Source: Streptosporangiales bacterium
GTDB taxonomy: Bacteria > Actinomycetota > Actinomycetes > Streptosporangiales > WHST01
Direction: 5' to 3'
NCBI GenBank assembly: GCA_009379825.1
Contig: WHTA01000010.1
Location: forward strand, 56,890 to 120,889
DNA: 64,000 bases
In this document: piece after piece, positions 46,454-53,726 of the stretch
Layout of the letters: each line of letters begins with the position of its first letter
How positions within the stretch are numbered: position 1 is the stretch's first letter
The notes under the pieces: generated by a model
Database searches by the model: none
What the model was told of the DNA's origin: nothing
What the model saw: the letters and a program-made list of their open reading frames with translations, nothing else
Translations under genes and position numbers: made by a program

Positions 46454-46475
46454 CCTGGCGGCATGGTCACTGCCA
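46454..46475 (+). repeat. 22-bp direct repeat, right copy
   Basis: Second copy of the repeat at 45339-45360. It spans the Nudix start: the ATG at 46463 and codons for MVTA lie inside it. Distance between copies is 1115 bp. Confidence 0.85.
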
Positions 46476-47023
46476 CCAGTCCGCTCGCCGATACGCTCGC
46501 CGACTACCGGCCGCACGGCGACACCGAACTCGCGGACGTCGCGCGGCTGCGCGAGCTCGTCCGGTCCACCGCAGACCCGTGGGACACCACCACACCGTTG
46601 CACGTCACCGCGTCCGCGCTGATCGTGCACCCGCCGACGCGGCGGGTGCTGCTGCGCTGGCACGAACGGCAGCAGGCCTGGCTGCAGGTCGGCGGGCACG
46701 GTGACCCGGGCGAGACCGACCCGCTCGAGATCGCGCTCAGGGAGGGCCATGAGGAGGCCGGGCTGACCGACCTCGTCCCGTGGCCGCAGCCACAGGTGCT
46801 GCACATCACCGTCGTCCCCGTCGTGGCGAGGGGCGACGAGCCCGCGCACGAGCACGCGGACGTGCGCTACGTGTTCGCCACCGACCGGCCCGACGACGTA
46901 CGCCCGGAGAAGCCGAACGCGCCGCTGCGCTGGCTGAGCCTGCCCGACGCGCGCGCGGCGACCACGGAGCCCAACGTGCAGGAGTCGCTCACCCGGCTCG
47001 ACACCCTGCTCGCCGACCGGTAG
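46463..47023 (+). CDS. Nudix hydrolase
   Basis: 186 aa. The Nudix box is canonical: GHGDPGETDPLEIALREGHEEAGL (about residues 78-101), with all metal-binding glutamates present. HVTASALIVHPPTRRVLLRWH precedes it and DVRYVFATDRPDDVRPE follows. Pyrophosphohydrolase of unknown substrate. Contrast with the degenerate Nudix protein at 18716. It starts inside a 22-bp repeat. Confidence 0.87.
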   Translation: MVTATSPLADTLADYRPHGDTELADVARLRELVRSTADPWDTTTPLHVTASALIVHPPTRRVLLRWHERQQAWLQVGGHGDPGETDPLEIALREGHEEAGLTDLVPWPQPQVLHITVVPVVARGDEPAHEHADVRYVFATDRPDDVRPEKPNAPLRWLSLPDARAATTEPNVQESLTRLDTLLADR

Positions 47024-47045
47024 GCCCGCCGATACGCTCACAGGC

Positions 47046-48101
47046 ATGCGGCTGGCATTGAACCTCGGGTACTGGGGCGCGGAGAACGACTCGGCGGACG
47101 GCCTACGGCTGGTGACGGAGGCGGAGCGGCTCGGCTTCGCGTGCGCCTGGGCGGCCGAGGCGTACGGCTCGGACGCCGTGTCGGTGCTGTCGTGGCTGGC
47201 CGCGCAGACCCAGCGGATCGAGCTCGGCGCGGCCGTGCTGCAGATCCCCGCGCGGTCGCCGGCGATGACCGCGATGACCGCGGCGTCGCTGGATGCGTTG
47301 TCCGGCGGCCGGTTCAGGCTCGGGCTCGGGGTCTCCGGGCCACAGGTCTCCGAGGGGTGGCACGGCGTACGCTTCGCCGACCCGCTCGGCCGCACCCGCG
47401 AGTACGTGGACATCGTCCAGCTGGCGCTGGAGCGCAAGCACCGGGTGAAGTACGACGGCACGCACTTCCAGCTGCCGCTGCCGGACGGGCCCGGCAAGGC
47501 GCTGCGGATGATCGTGCACCCGGTGCGCGAGAGCATCCCCGTCTACCTGGCCGCGCTGGGTCCGAAGAACCTGGAGCTGACCGGTGAGATCGCGGACGGC
47601 TGGCTCGGCATGTTCGTCGCGGCCAGGCAGCTGGGCGAGACGCTTTCGACCATCGAGAGCGGCCGCACGAAGGCCGGCAAGTCGCTGGCCGGCTTCGACG
47701 TCCAGGCCAGCGTGCCGATCGCCGTCGGCGACGACCCGGCCGCGTGCGCCGACTTCGTACGTCCACACACGGCGCTTTACGTGGGCGGCATGGGCAGCAG
47801 GAAGCAGAACTTCTACCGCCAGGCCGCGGAGCGGCTCGGCTACGAGGACGCGGCCGCCGAGGTGCAGGAGCGCTTCCTCGGCCGCGACTACGAAGGCGCC
47901 GGCGCTGCTCTGCCGTTCGAGCTGCTGGACGAGACGGCGCTGCTCGGCGACGAGGCCAGGATCGCCGACCGGATGCAGGCGTACGCAGCAGCCGGCGTGA
48001 CCACCCTGTCGCTCGGCACGACGGGCGCCACCGTGGACGAGCGACTGGCGAGCCTACGCACTGCTGCGGCCGCGCTGGACCGCGCCGGCGTCGGCGACTG
48101 A
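47046..48101 (+). CDS. LLM-class F420-dependent oxidoreductase
   Basis: 351 aa. The N-terminus MRLALNLGYWGAENDSADGL, SLDALSGGRFRLGLGVSGPQVSEGWHG (about residue 82) and LAALGPKNLELTGEIADGWLGMFV are typical of F420-dependent Mer-like enzymes. Substrate unknown. It starts 22 bp after the Nudix stop. Its last 16 codons overlap the end of the convergent MFS gene. Confidence 0.88.
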   Translation: MRLALNLGYWGAENDSADGLRLVTEAERLGFACAWAAEAYGSDAVSVLSWLAAQTQRIELGAAVLQIPARSPAMTAMTAASLDALSGGRFRLGLGVSGPQVSEGWHGVRFADPLGRTREYVDIVQLALERKHRVKYDGTHFQLPLPDGPGKALRMIVHPVRESIPVYLAALGPKNLELTGEIADGWLGMFVAARQLGETLSTIESGRTKAGKSLAGFDVQASVPIAVGDDPAACADFVRPHTALYVGGMGSRKQNFYRQAAERLGYEDAAAEVQERFLGRDYEGAGAALPFELLDETALLGDEARIADRMQAYAAAGVTTLSLGTTGATVDERLASLRTAAAALDRAGVGD

Positions 48102-49391
48102 CGTCCCCGACGCACCGAGCGGCCGCACGCGGCTGAACATCAGCCCGCCGACGAGGCTGACGGCCGCAAGCGCGACCATGTAGCCGGTCACGCCGAGCGA
48201 GGTGCCGGTGGCCTGGTAGACCGCGACGGCGAGGAACGGCGCGGGAGCACCGCCGAGGAGCGTCGCCAGCTGGTACCCGAGCGACGAGCCGCTGAACCGT
48301 ACGTGCGCGGGGAACAGCTCGCTGATCATCGCGGCGCACGGCCCGTACGTCGACGCGAGGCCGAAGCACACCAGCACCCCGCCCACGACGAACAGCCCGA
48401 CGACACCGGTGTTCAGCAGCGGGAAGAGCACCGCCGCCGACAGCAGCAGCCACACCGAACCGGCGAGGAACACCCGCCGCGCACCGATCCGGTCGCAGAG
48501 GTGGCCGGCAACAGGCAGCCCGACGATGAACACCGCGGTGCCGACGAGCACGCACAGCAACGCGGTCGACTGGCCGACCTTCAGCACGGTCGTCAGGTAC
48601 GACAGGGCGTACACCGTGAACACGTAGGTGATCATGATGGACGCGATCGGCAGCGCACCTGCGACCAGGATCCGGCCCGGGTACTGCCTGAGCGCGTCGA
48701 GCAGCGGCCGCTTGCTGTGCGCGCCCTTGCGCTCCACCTCGACGAACTCCGGGCTCTCCGTGACGCGCAACCGCACCACGAGCCCGACGACGACCAGCAC
48801 GATGCTCGCGAGGAACGGGATCCGCCACGCCCACGCGGCGAACGTGGCCGCGGACGCGAACGACGCGGCGAGGAACGCCAGGTTCGACAGCAGCAAACCA
48901 GCGGGCACACCGGTCTGCGGGAAGATCCCGAACAGCCCGCGTCGTCCGGCGGGCGCGTGCTCGACCGACATCAACACGGCGCCGCTCCACTCGCCGCCGA
49001 CGCCGAAGCCCTGCAGCAGCCGCAGAGTGGTCAGCGCGATCGGCGCCCAGACACCGATCTGCTCGTACGTGGGGAGCAGGCCGATCGCCGTCGTGGTCAA
49101 CCCGACCAGGAGCAGCGAGATGACGAGCATGCTCTTTCGCCCGACCCGATCGCCGAAGTGCCCCATAACGAGGCCACCGAGCGGCCGCGCGAGGAACCCC
49201 GCCGCGAACACGCCGAACGACGCGAGCGCGCCGGCGACCGGCGAGAACGAGGGGAAGAACTGCGGGCCGAAGACGAGCGCGGCGGCAGCACCGTAGAGGA
49301 AGAAGTCGTAGTACTCGATCGTCGTGCCGGCGAGGCTCGCGGCGGCGGCCCGCCGTGCGGGTCTCGTCGCGGTGGTGACCTGTTGGCTCAT
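48054..49391 (-). CDS. MFS transporter, metabolite:H+ symporter (MHS) family
   Basis: 445 aa, twelve helices. Start MSQQVTTATR at 49391. MHS signatures: LAGTTIEYYDFFLYGAAAALVFG near residue 20, GHFGDRVGRKSMLV (A-like motif, about 80), LLQGFGVGGEWSGAVLMSVEHAP and FGIFPQTGVPAGLLLSN. The family takes up organic acids, shikimate, proline betaine or aromatic acids. Leftmost gene of the catabolic cluster, 26 bp from the SDR gene, so uptake of the cluster's substrate is inferred. Confidence 0.88.
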   Translation of the reverse strand: MSQQVTTATRPARRAAAASLAGTTIEYYDFFLYGAAAALVFGPQFFPSFSPVAGALASFGVFAAGFLARPLGGLVMGHFGDRVGRKSMLVISLLLVGLTTTAIGLLPTYEQIGVWAPIALTTLRLLQGFGVGGEWSGAVLMSVEHAPAGRRGLFGIFPQTGVPAGLLLSNLAFLAASFASAATFAAWAWRIPFLASIVLVVVGLVVRLRVTESPEFVEVERKGAHSKRPLLDALRQYPGRILVAGALPIASIMITYVFTVYALSYLTTVLKVGQSTALLCVLVGTAVFIVGLPVAGHLCDRIGARRVFLAGSVWLLLSAAVLFPLLNTGVVGLFVVGGVLVCFGLASTYGPCAAMISELFPAHVRFSGSSLGYQLATLLGGAPAPFLAVAVYQATGTSLGVTGYMVALAAVSLVGGLMFSRVRPLGASGTSVADAGAVQRGRSSA

Positions 49392-49417
49392 CGTTGGTGT
49401 CCCCCGGTACCCGGCTG

Positions 49418-50158
49418 TCAGTGGAGTACGGATCCGCCGTCGACGACGAACGTCTGCCCGGTGAGGAACGCGGCGTCCGGGCCGGCAAGGAACGTCACCA
49501 GGCCGGCGATGTCGTCCGGTGTCTGGTCGCGGCCGAGCAACCGGGTCTGCACCGCGGAGTGCCGCAGGCCGCCGAGCAGCTCCTCGTTGTCCTTCACCGC
49601 GTCGCTGAGCGTGAACCCGGGCGCGACCGCGTTGACCCTGATGTCGCGGTCGGCCAGCTCGCGGGCGAGCACCTTGGTCATCGCGAGCACCGCGCCCTTG
49701 CTGCTGACGTAGTGCATGAACATCGGCAGCCCCTTGAGCGCCGCCGCGGACGCGATGTTGACGATCCGGCCGCCGGCCGGCATCGCGGCGAGCACGGCCT
49801 TGCAGCAGTTGAAGACGCCCGTCACGTTGACGTCGAGCACCTGCCGCCAGTCGTCCGGTTCGAGCTCGGTGAAGTGCTGCGGCACCAGCGAGCTGAAGAT
49901 GCCCGCGTTGTTGACGAGCACGTCCACCCGGCCGAACTCCTTCGCCACCGCGCACATCAGGGCGTCGATGGACGCCGGGTCGGTCACGTCGACGTAGCCG
50001 CACACGGTGCCGTCGTCGCAGGGGACCAACCCGTCGCACCGCTCGAGGTCCGCGGCGACGACCGTCGCGCCGTGCGCGACGAGCCGCCGGCCGATTGTCT
50101 GGCCGATACCCGCGGCCCCGCCGGTGACGACGGCGACCGTGGCACCCAGCGAGCTCAT
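49418..50158 (-). CDS. Short-chain dehydrogenase/reductase
   Basis: 246 aa from the ATG at 50158, with GGAGG 5 nt upstream. Cofactor loop VTGGAAGIGQTIG, NNAG motif (LVNNAGIFSS), catalytic Ser in NIASAAALKG and Tyr/Lys in YVSSKGA. The acidic residue after strand 2 (AADLERC) suggests NAD. It oxidises a secondary alcohol or reduces a ketone in the leftward arm of the cluster. Confidence 0.88.
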   Translation of the reverse strand: MSSLGATVAVVTGGAAGIGQTIGRRLVAHGATVVAADLERCDGLVPCDDGTVCGYVDVTDPASIDALMCAVAKEFGRVDVLVNNAGIFSSLVPQHFTELEPDDWRQVLDVNVTGVFNCCKAVLAAMPAGGRIVNIASAAALKGLPMFMHYVSSKGAVLAMTKVLARELADRDIRVNAVAPGFTLSDAVKDNEELLGGLRHSAVQTRLLGRDQTPDDIAGLVTFLAGPDAAFLTGQTFVVDGGSVLH

Positions 50159-50276
50159 GGTGCCTCCGCGACCGCTTCGCACGCTCGCCTACGGCACGTC
50201 TCGCGCGGGCCCACCAGCGTGCCAAGGTAGTAGGCGCGAGCCGTACCTCCAGCGAGCTCCTCAGCTCCTTCGCTGA

Positions 50277-51467
50277 TCATCGGACGGTGACCTGCAGCTG
50301 GGCGAGGCCGCGGAGCGTGTTGCTGTGCCCCCAGGTCGGCTCGCCTGCGAGCTCGATCCGCTCGACCCTGCGGGCCAGCTCGGTGAGCAGCACCTCGCCC
50401 TCCAGCCGGGCGATCAGCTGGCCGACGCAGGAGTGGATGCCGTGCCCGAAGCCGAGATGCCCGACCGGCCGGCGGGTGATGTCGAACCGGTCCGGGTCAG
50501 GCAGCTGCCGCGGGTCCTGGTTCGCCGACCCGGGCATTACCAGCACCTTCTCCTCCGGCCCTAGCCGCACGTCGGCGAGCTGCGTCTGCCTGGTGGTGGT
50601 GCGGAAGAACTGCTGGAACGGCGCCTCGTACCGCAGCAGCTCCTCGAACGCGTGGCCGGCCCGGCTCACGTCCGCACGTAGCAGCTGCCACTGCTCCGGG
50701 TAGCAGGCGAAGCAGTAGAGCGCGCTGGCGAGCGCGTGGATCGTGGTGTCCACGCCCGCGGACAGGAACGACCGCACGACGAGCGCACCCTCCGCCTCGG
50801 TCAGCTCACCGGCGTCGACGGCGCCGTAGACCTGCGCGCCGAGCCCACCGGGACGCAGCGCGGACCGCTGGCACTGCGCGTTGATCCACTCGACGGTCGC
50901 CTCCGCGTCGGCCATCACCTCGCGGTAGATGTCGTTCTGCGGCCCCATCCCGTCGAAGACCATCCGGCCGTACGCGACCAGCGGCTCGCGGTCCTCCGCC
51001 ACCAGCCCGACGGCGTCGGGGAAGACACGCAGCGGGAACGGCCGGGCGAAGTCGCGCACGGCGTCGAAGGTACCGAGCGCGATGACCTGCTCGATCAGCT
51101 CGACGGCCTTGCTCTCGAACAGCTCACGCAGCTTCCTGATGTTCTTCGCCGTGAGCACCCGCATCAGCGCACGCCGCACCCTGGTGTGGTCGGGCGGGTC
51201 GTTCTCCAGCAGGATGCTCGGCTTGCGCCAGTGCTGCTCGACGTGCAGGTTGCTCAACCCGACGCCACCGCCTGAGCAGTACGTCTCCGGGTCGGCGAGC
51301 ACGCTGCGCACCTCCGCGTACCGCGCACACGCCCACACGCCGTACCGCTCGAGCCGGACGACAGGACCGGCCTCGCGCAGCTGGTCGTAGTAGCGGTAGC
51401 GGTCGGCGAAGAACTCGGGCGCGAACGGATCGAGCTCGCTGACCGGGTACTCGGCGAGCGTTGGCAT
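50277..51467 (-). CDS. Cytochrome P450
   Basis: 396 aa, soluble bacterial CYP. I-helix LVVRSFLSAGVDTTIHALASAL (oxygen-binding A/G-x-D-T-T), the ELLRYEAPFQQF K-helix E-x-x-R, and heme loop FGHGIHSCVGQLIARLEGE (Cys about 347). Hydroxylates an organic substrate. No ferredoxin or reductase is adjacent, so electron partners come from elsewhere. Start MPTLAEYPVS is 47 bp after the hydrolase stop. Confidence 0.92.
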   Translation of the reverse strand: MPTLAEYPVSELDPFAPEFFADRYRYYDQLREAGPVVRLERYGVWACARYAEVRSVLADPETYCSGGGVGLSNLHVEQHWRKPSILLENDPPDHTRVRRALMRVLTAKNIRKLRELFESKAVELIEQVIALGTFDAVRDFARPFPLRVFPDAVGLVAEDREPLVAYGRMVFDGMGPQNDIYREVMADAEATVEWINAQCQRSALRPGGLGAQVYGAVDAGELTEAEGALVVRSFLSAGVDTTIHALASALYCFACYPEQWQLLRADVSRAGHAFEELLRYEAPFQQFFRTTTRQTQLADVRLGPEEKVLVMPGSANQDPRQLPDPDRFDITRRPVGHLGFGHGIHSCVGQLIARLEGEVLLTELARRVERIELAGEPTWGHSNTLRGLAQLQVTVR

Positions 51468-51514
51468 CGGGCACTCCCTTCGACCACCGCGTCGAAGCGC
51501 GCTCCCCCGAGCGG

Positions 51515-52327
51515 CTATGGCGTTGCTACGAGGTGTTCCTGCACGGCGTCCAGGAACGCTTTCGGGTTCTCCAGGTTGGCGAGGTGCCCGGCGTCCGGGA
51601 TCTCCTGCAGCACCGCGGCAGGGATGCCCTCGACGAGCTGCTCGGACAGCCCCCTCGGGGTCTTCGCGTCGCGGTCGCCCCACAGCACGAGCGTCGGCAC
51701 CCGCACCGCACCGAGCTGGTCGCCCAGGCGTACGCCGAAGCAGGCACGGACGGCGGCGAGGTACGGCAGCACGGACATCCGCGCCAGCGCGCTCCGTACC
51801 AGCTCCGCCCCCTCGGCCAGCGGCTCGGTGAACGTCTCCGCGACGTAGGTGTCGGCCCAGCCGGGCATGCCCAACTGCTGTACCTGCGCCGTCATGGCGT
51901 CGATCTTCGCGCTCGCCACCTCGGGCGGCAGCTCGGCGAACGTGTCGGCGAGGACCAGCGACCGGGCGCGCTGCGGGTGTGCCACGGCGAACGCGAGCGC
52001 CTGCACGCCACCCATGGACAGGCCGACGAGGGCCGCGTCCGCCAGCTCCAGGTGGTCGAGCAGCCGCCCCAGGTCGGCGGTCCAGTCCGCCAGGGTCACC
52101 GAACCGGTCCACCCCGACTCACCGTGGCCGCGGCTGTCCACCGTCACAACCCGGTGGCTCTCGGTCAGGCCGGCGAGCTGCGGTGACCACAACCGTTGGT
52201 CGGTGCCGAGGCTGTGCAGCAGCACGACCGCGTCGGCGTCGCGCGACCCCAGGTCGCGGTACGCGAGGCTGGGCAGTCCGCCCTTGCCTTCGGGGACCCA
52301 GTCGGGTAGGTCGGGGCTTGGCTCCAT
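51515..52327 (-). CDS. Alpha/beta hydrolase, 3-oxoadipate enol-lactonase-like
   Basis: 270 aa. Oxyanion strand VVLLHSLGTDQRLWSPQ, DSRGHGESG, nucleophile elbow GLSMGGVQAL (Ser about 101), acid in LVLWGDRDAKTP and His in DAGHLANLENP. This is the PcaD-like pattern (ring-lactone or ester hydrolysis). It is divergent from iclR, probably the first gene of the leftward arm. Confidence 0.87.
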   Translation of the reverse strand: MEPSPDLPDWVPEGKGGLPSLAYRDLGSRDADAVVLLHSLGTDQRLWSPQLAGLTESHRVVTVDSRGHGESGWTGSVTLADWTADLGRLLDHLELADAALVGLSMGGVQALAFAVAHPQRARSLVLADTFAELPPEVASAKIDAMTAQVQQLGMPGWADTYVAETFTEPLAEGAELVRSALARMSVLPYLAAVRACFGVRLGDQLGAVRVPTLVLWGDRDAKTPRGLSEQLVEGIPAAVLQEIPDAGHLANLENPKAFLDAVQEHLVATP

Positions 52328-52330
52328 GCC

Positions 52331-52412
52331 GGAACGATAATTGGACCACTGTTCCAGATCAACCCTTGACTAACCACATGTAGGGCACATAGAAGAGCTG
52401 TATGGAACAGCG
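52331..52412. promoter_or_regulatory. GGAAC/GTTCC half-sites in the iclR divergent promoter
   Basis: GGAAC at 52331-52335 and GTTCC at 52351-52355 form an inverted pair; a third GGAAC (52404-52408) follows the iclR ATG. TGGA-N7-TCCA overlaps the second site. A TTGACT -35-like hexamer is at 52366. IclR-type regulators bind such GGAAC/GTTCC dyads in divergent promoters. Candidate only. Confidence 0.4.
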
Positions 52413-53202
52413 ACCCAAACCGGCCGACGGTAGCGCCCAGCTCGACCGTGCTCTCGACATCCTCGAGCTGCTCGCCCGGTCAGGGCGGCCCGTCGGGCTG
52501 ACCGAGATCGCCTCCGCGGTCGGTGGCCCGAAAGCAACCATCCACCGGTTGCTCGCCACGCTCCAAGGGCGTGGCTACGTCGCGCAGGACTCCCGTAGCT
52601 CGCTGTACTCAGCGGGCGTGCGCTGTTTCGAGCTCGGCAGCCTGTGGGCACAGAACCTCGACCTGCGTGCCATGGCCGCCCCGATGCTCGCGCAGCTGAA
52701 CGAGGAGACCGGCGAGACCGTACACCTGGCCATCTACGACCACGGCGACGTCGTCTACGTGGACAAGCTGGAGAGCCGGCACCCGGTGGTGGCCACGTCC
52801 CACCTCGGCCGCCGGTGCCCGGCCAGCTGCGTGGCGACCGGCCGCGTGCTGCTGGCGTTCCAGCCGACGGCGGAGATCCAGGCCGTGCTCGACAAGCCGG
52901 TGCCGTCGTACACCGAGCGCACGGTGACCGACCCGGCGGAGCTCGCGGCACTGCTCGCGGACGTGCGCGCCGACGGCTACGGCACCAACCACGAGAGCTA
53001 CCGGCCGGGCGTCGGCGGGGTGGCCGCGCCGATCAGGGACCACACCGGCGCGGTGATCGCGTCCGTCGGCATCTGCCTGCCAGAGCAGCGGTTCGGCCAG
53101 GACCGGTTCGACGACCTGCGCGACCGCACCGTGCAAGCGGCGACCGACATCTCCGCCGCGCTCGGCGACTCGCTGGGGGTGCTCACCCGGCCGCAGAGCT
53201 GA
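52402..53202 (+). CDS. IclR-family transcriptional regulator
   Basis: 266 aa. N-terminal winged helix (QLDRALDILELLARSGRPVGLTEIASAVGGPKATIHRLLATLQGRG), then the IclR effector domain (HLAIYDHGDVVYVDKLES, HLGRRCPASCVATGRVLLAF, GVGGVAAPIRDHTGAVIASVGICLP). It controls catabolic operons in response to an aromatic or acid ligand. Sits at the divergence point of the cluster. Confidence 0.92.
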   Translation: MEQRPKPADGSAQLDRALDILELLARSGRPVGLTEIASAVGGPKATIHRLLATLQGRGYVAQDSRSSLYSAGVRCFELGSLWAQNLDLRAMAAPMLAQLNEETGETVHLAIYDHGDVVYVDKLESRHPVVATSHLGRRCPASCVATGRVLLAFQPTAEIQAVLDKPVPSYTERTVTDPAELAALLADVRADGYGTNHESYRPGVGGVAAPIRDHTGAVIASVGICLPEQRFGQDRFDDLRDRTVQAATDISAALGDSLGVLTRPQS

Positions 53203-53252
53203 CCACCGCCGTACGGGGGGGGCAACGCCGTCGCAGCAGGGAGAGCACACAC

Positions 53253-53726
53253 GTGGGTAGTACGCATCGGTTACGGCTGGTCGTGAACGGCGAGGAGTGG
53301 TCGGGCGAGGCGCCGGGGCGTACCAGCCTCGCCGATCTGCTCCGCGAGCAGGTCGGGCTCACCGGCACCCACCTCGGTTGTGAGCACGGCGTCTGCGGCG
53401 CGTGCACCGTACTGCTCGACGGCACGCCGGTGCGGTCCTGCCTGCTGCTCGCGGCCCAGGCCGACGGCCACGAGGTCACCACCGTCGAGGGCATCTCGCC
53501 ACCCGGCGGCCCGCTCAGCGCCGTGCAGCAGGCGTTCTGCGACAGCCACGCGCTGCAGTGCGGCTTCTGCACCCCCGGCATGGTGCTCGCAAGCGTTGCC
53601 CTGCTGCACGACGTGCCCGACCCGTCCGACGACGACATCGACGAGGCGCTCGGCGGCAACATCTGCCGCTGCACGGGCTACGTGCAGATCCGCGAGGCCG
53701 TACGGCAGGCGGCCGCCCATGGGTGA
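53253..53726 (+). CDS. Molybdenum hydroxylase small subunit, 2x[2Fe-2S] (CoxS/XdhC type)
   Basis: 157 aa from the GTG at 53253 with GGGAGAG upstream. The plant-type [2Fe-2S] site is HLGCEHGVCGACTVLLDG (about 42-60) plus SCLLLA. The second cluster is QCGFCTPGMVLAS (about 100) and GNICRCTGYVQI. Transfers electrons from the Mo site to FAD. Its stop lies 8 bp inside the large-subunit gene. Confidence 0.93.
   Translation: MGSTHRLRLVVNGEEWSGEAPGRTSLADLLREQVGLTGTHLGCEHGVCGACTVLLDGTPVRSCLLLAAQADGHEVTTVEGISPPGGPLSAVQQAFCDSHALQCGFCTPGMVLASVALLHDVPDPSDDDIDEALGGNICRCTGYVQIREAVRQAAAHG

Noticed and set aside
45339..46475. Insertion sequence or integron cassette
   Set aside because: No transposase, integrase, terminal inverted repeats or attC-like structure; only direct repeats are visible.
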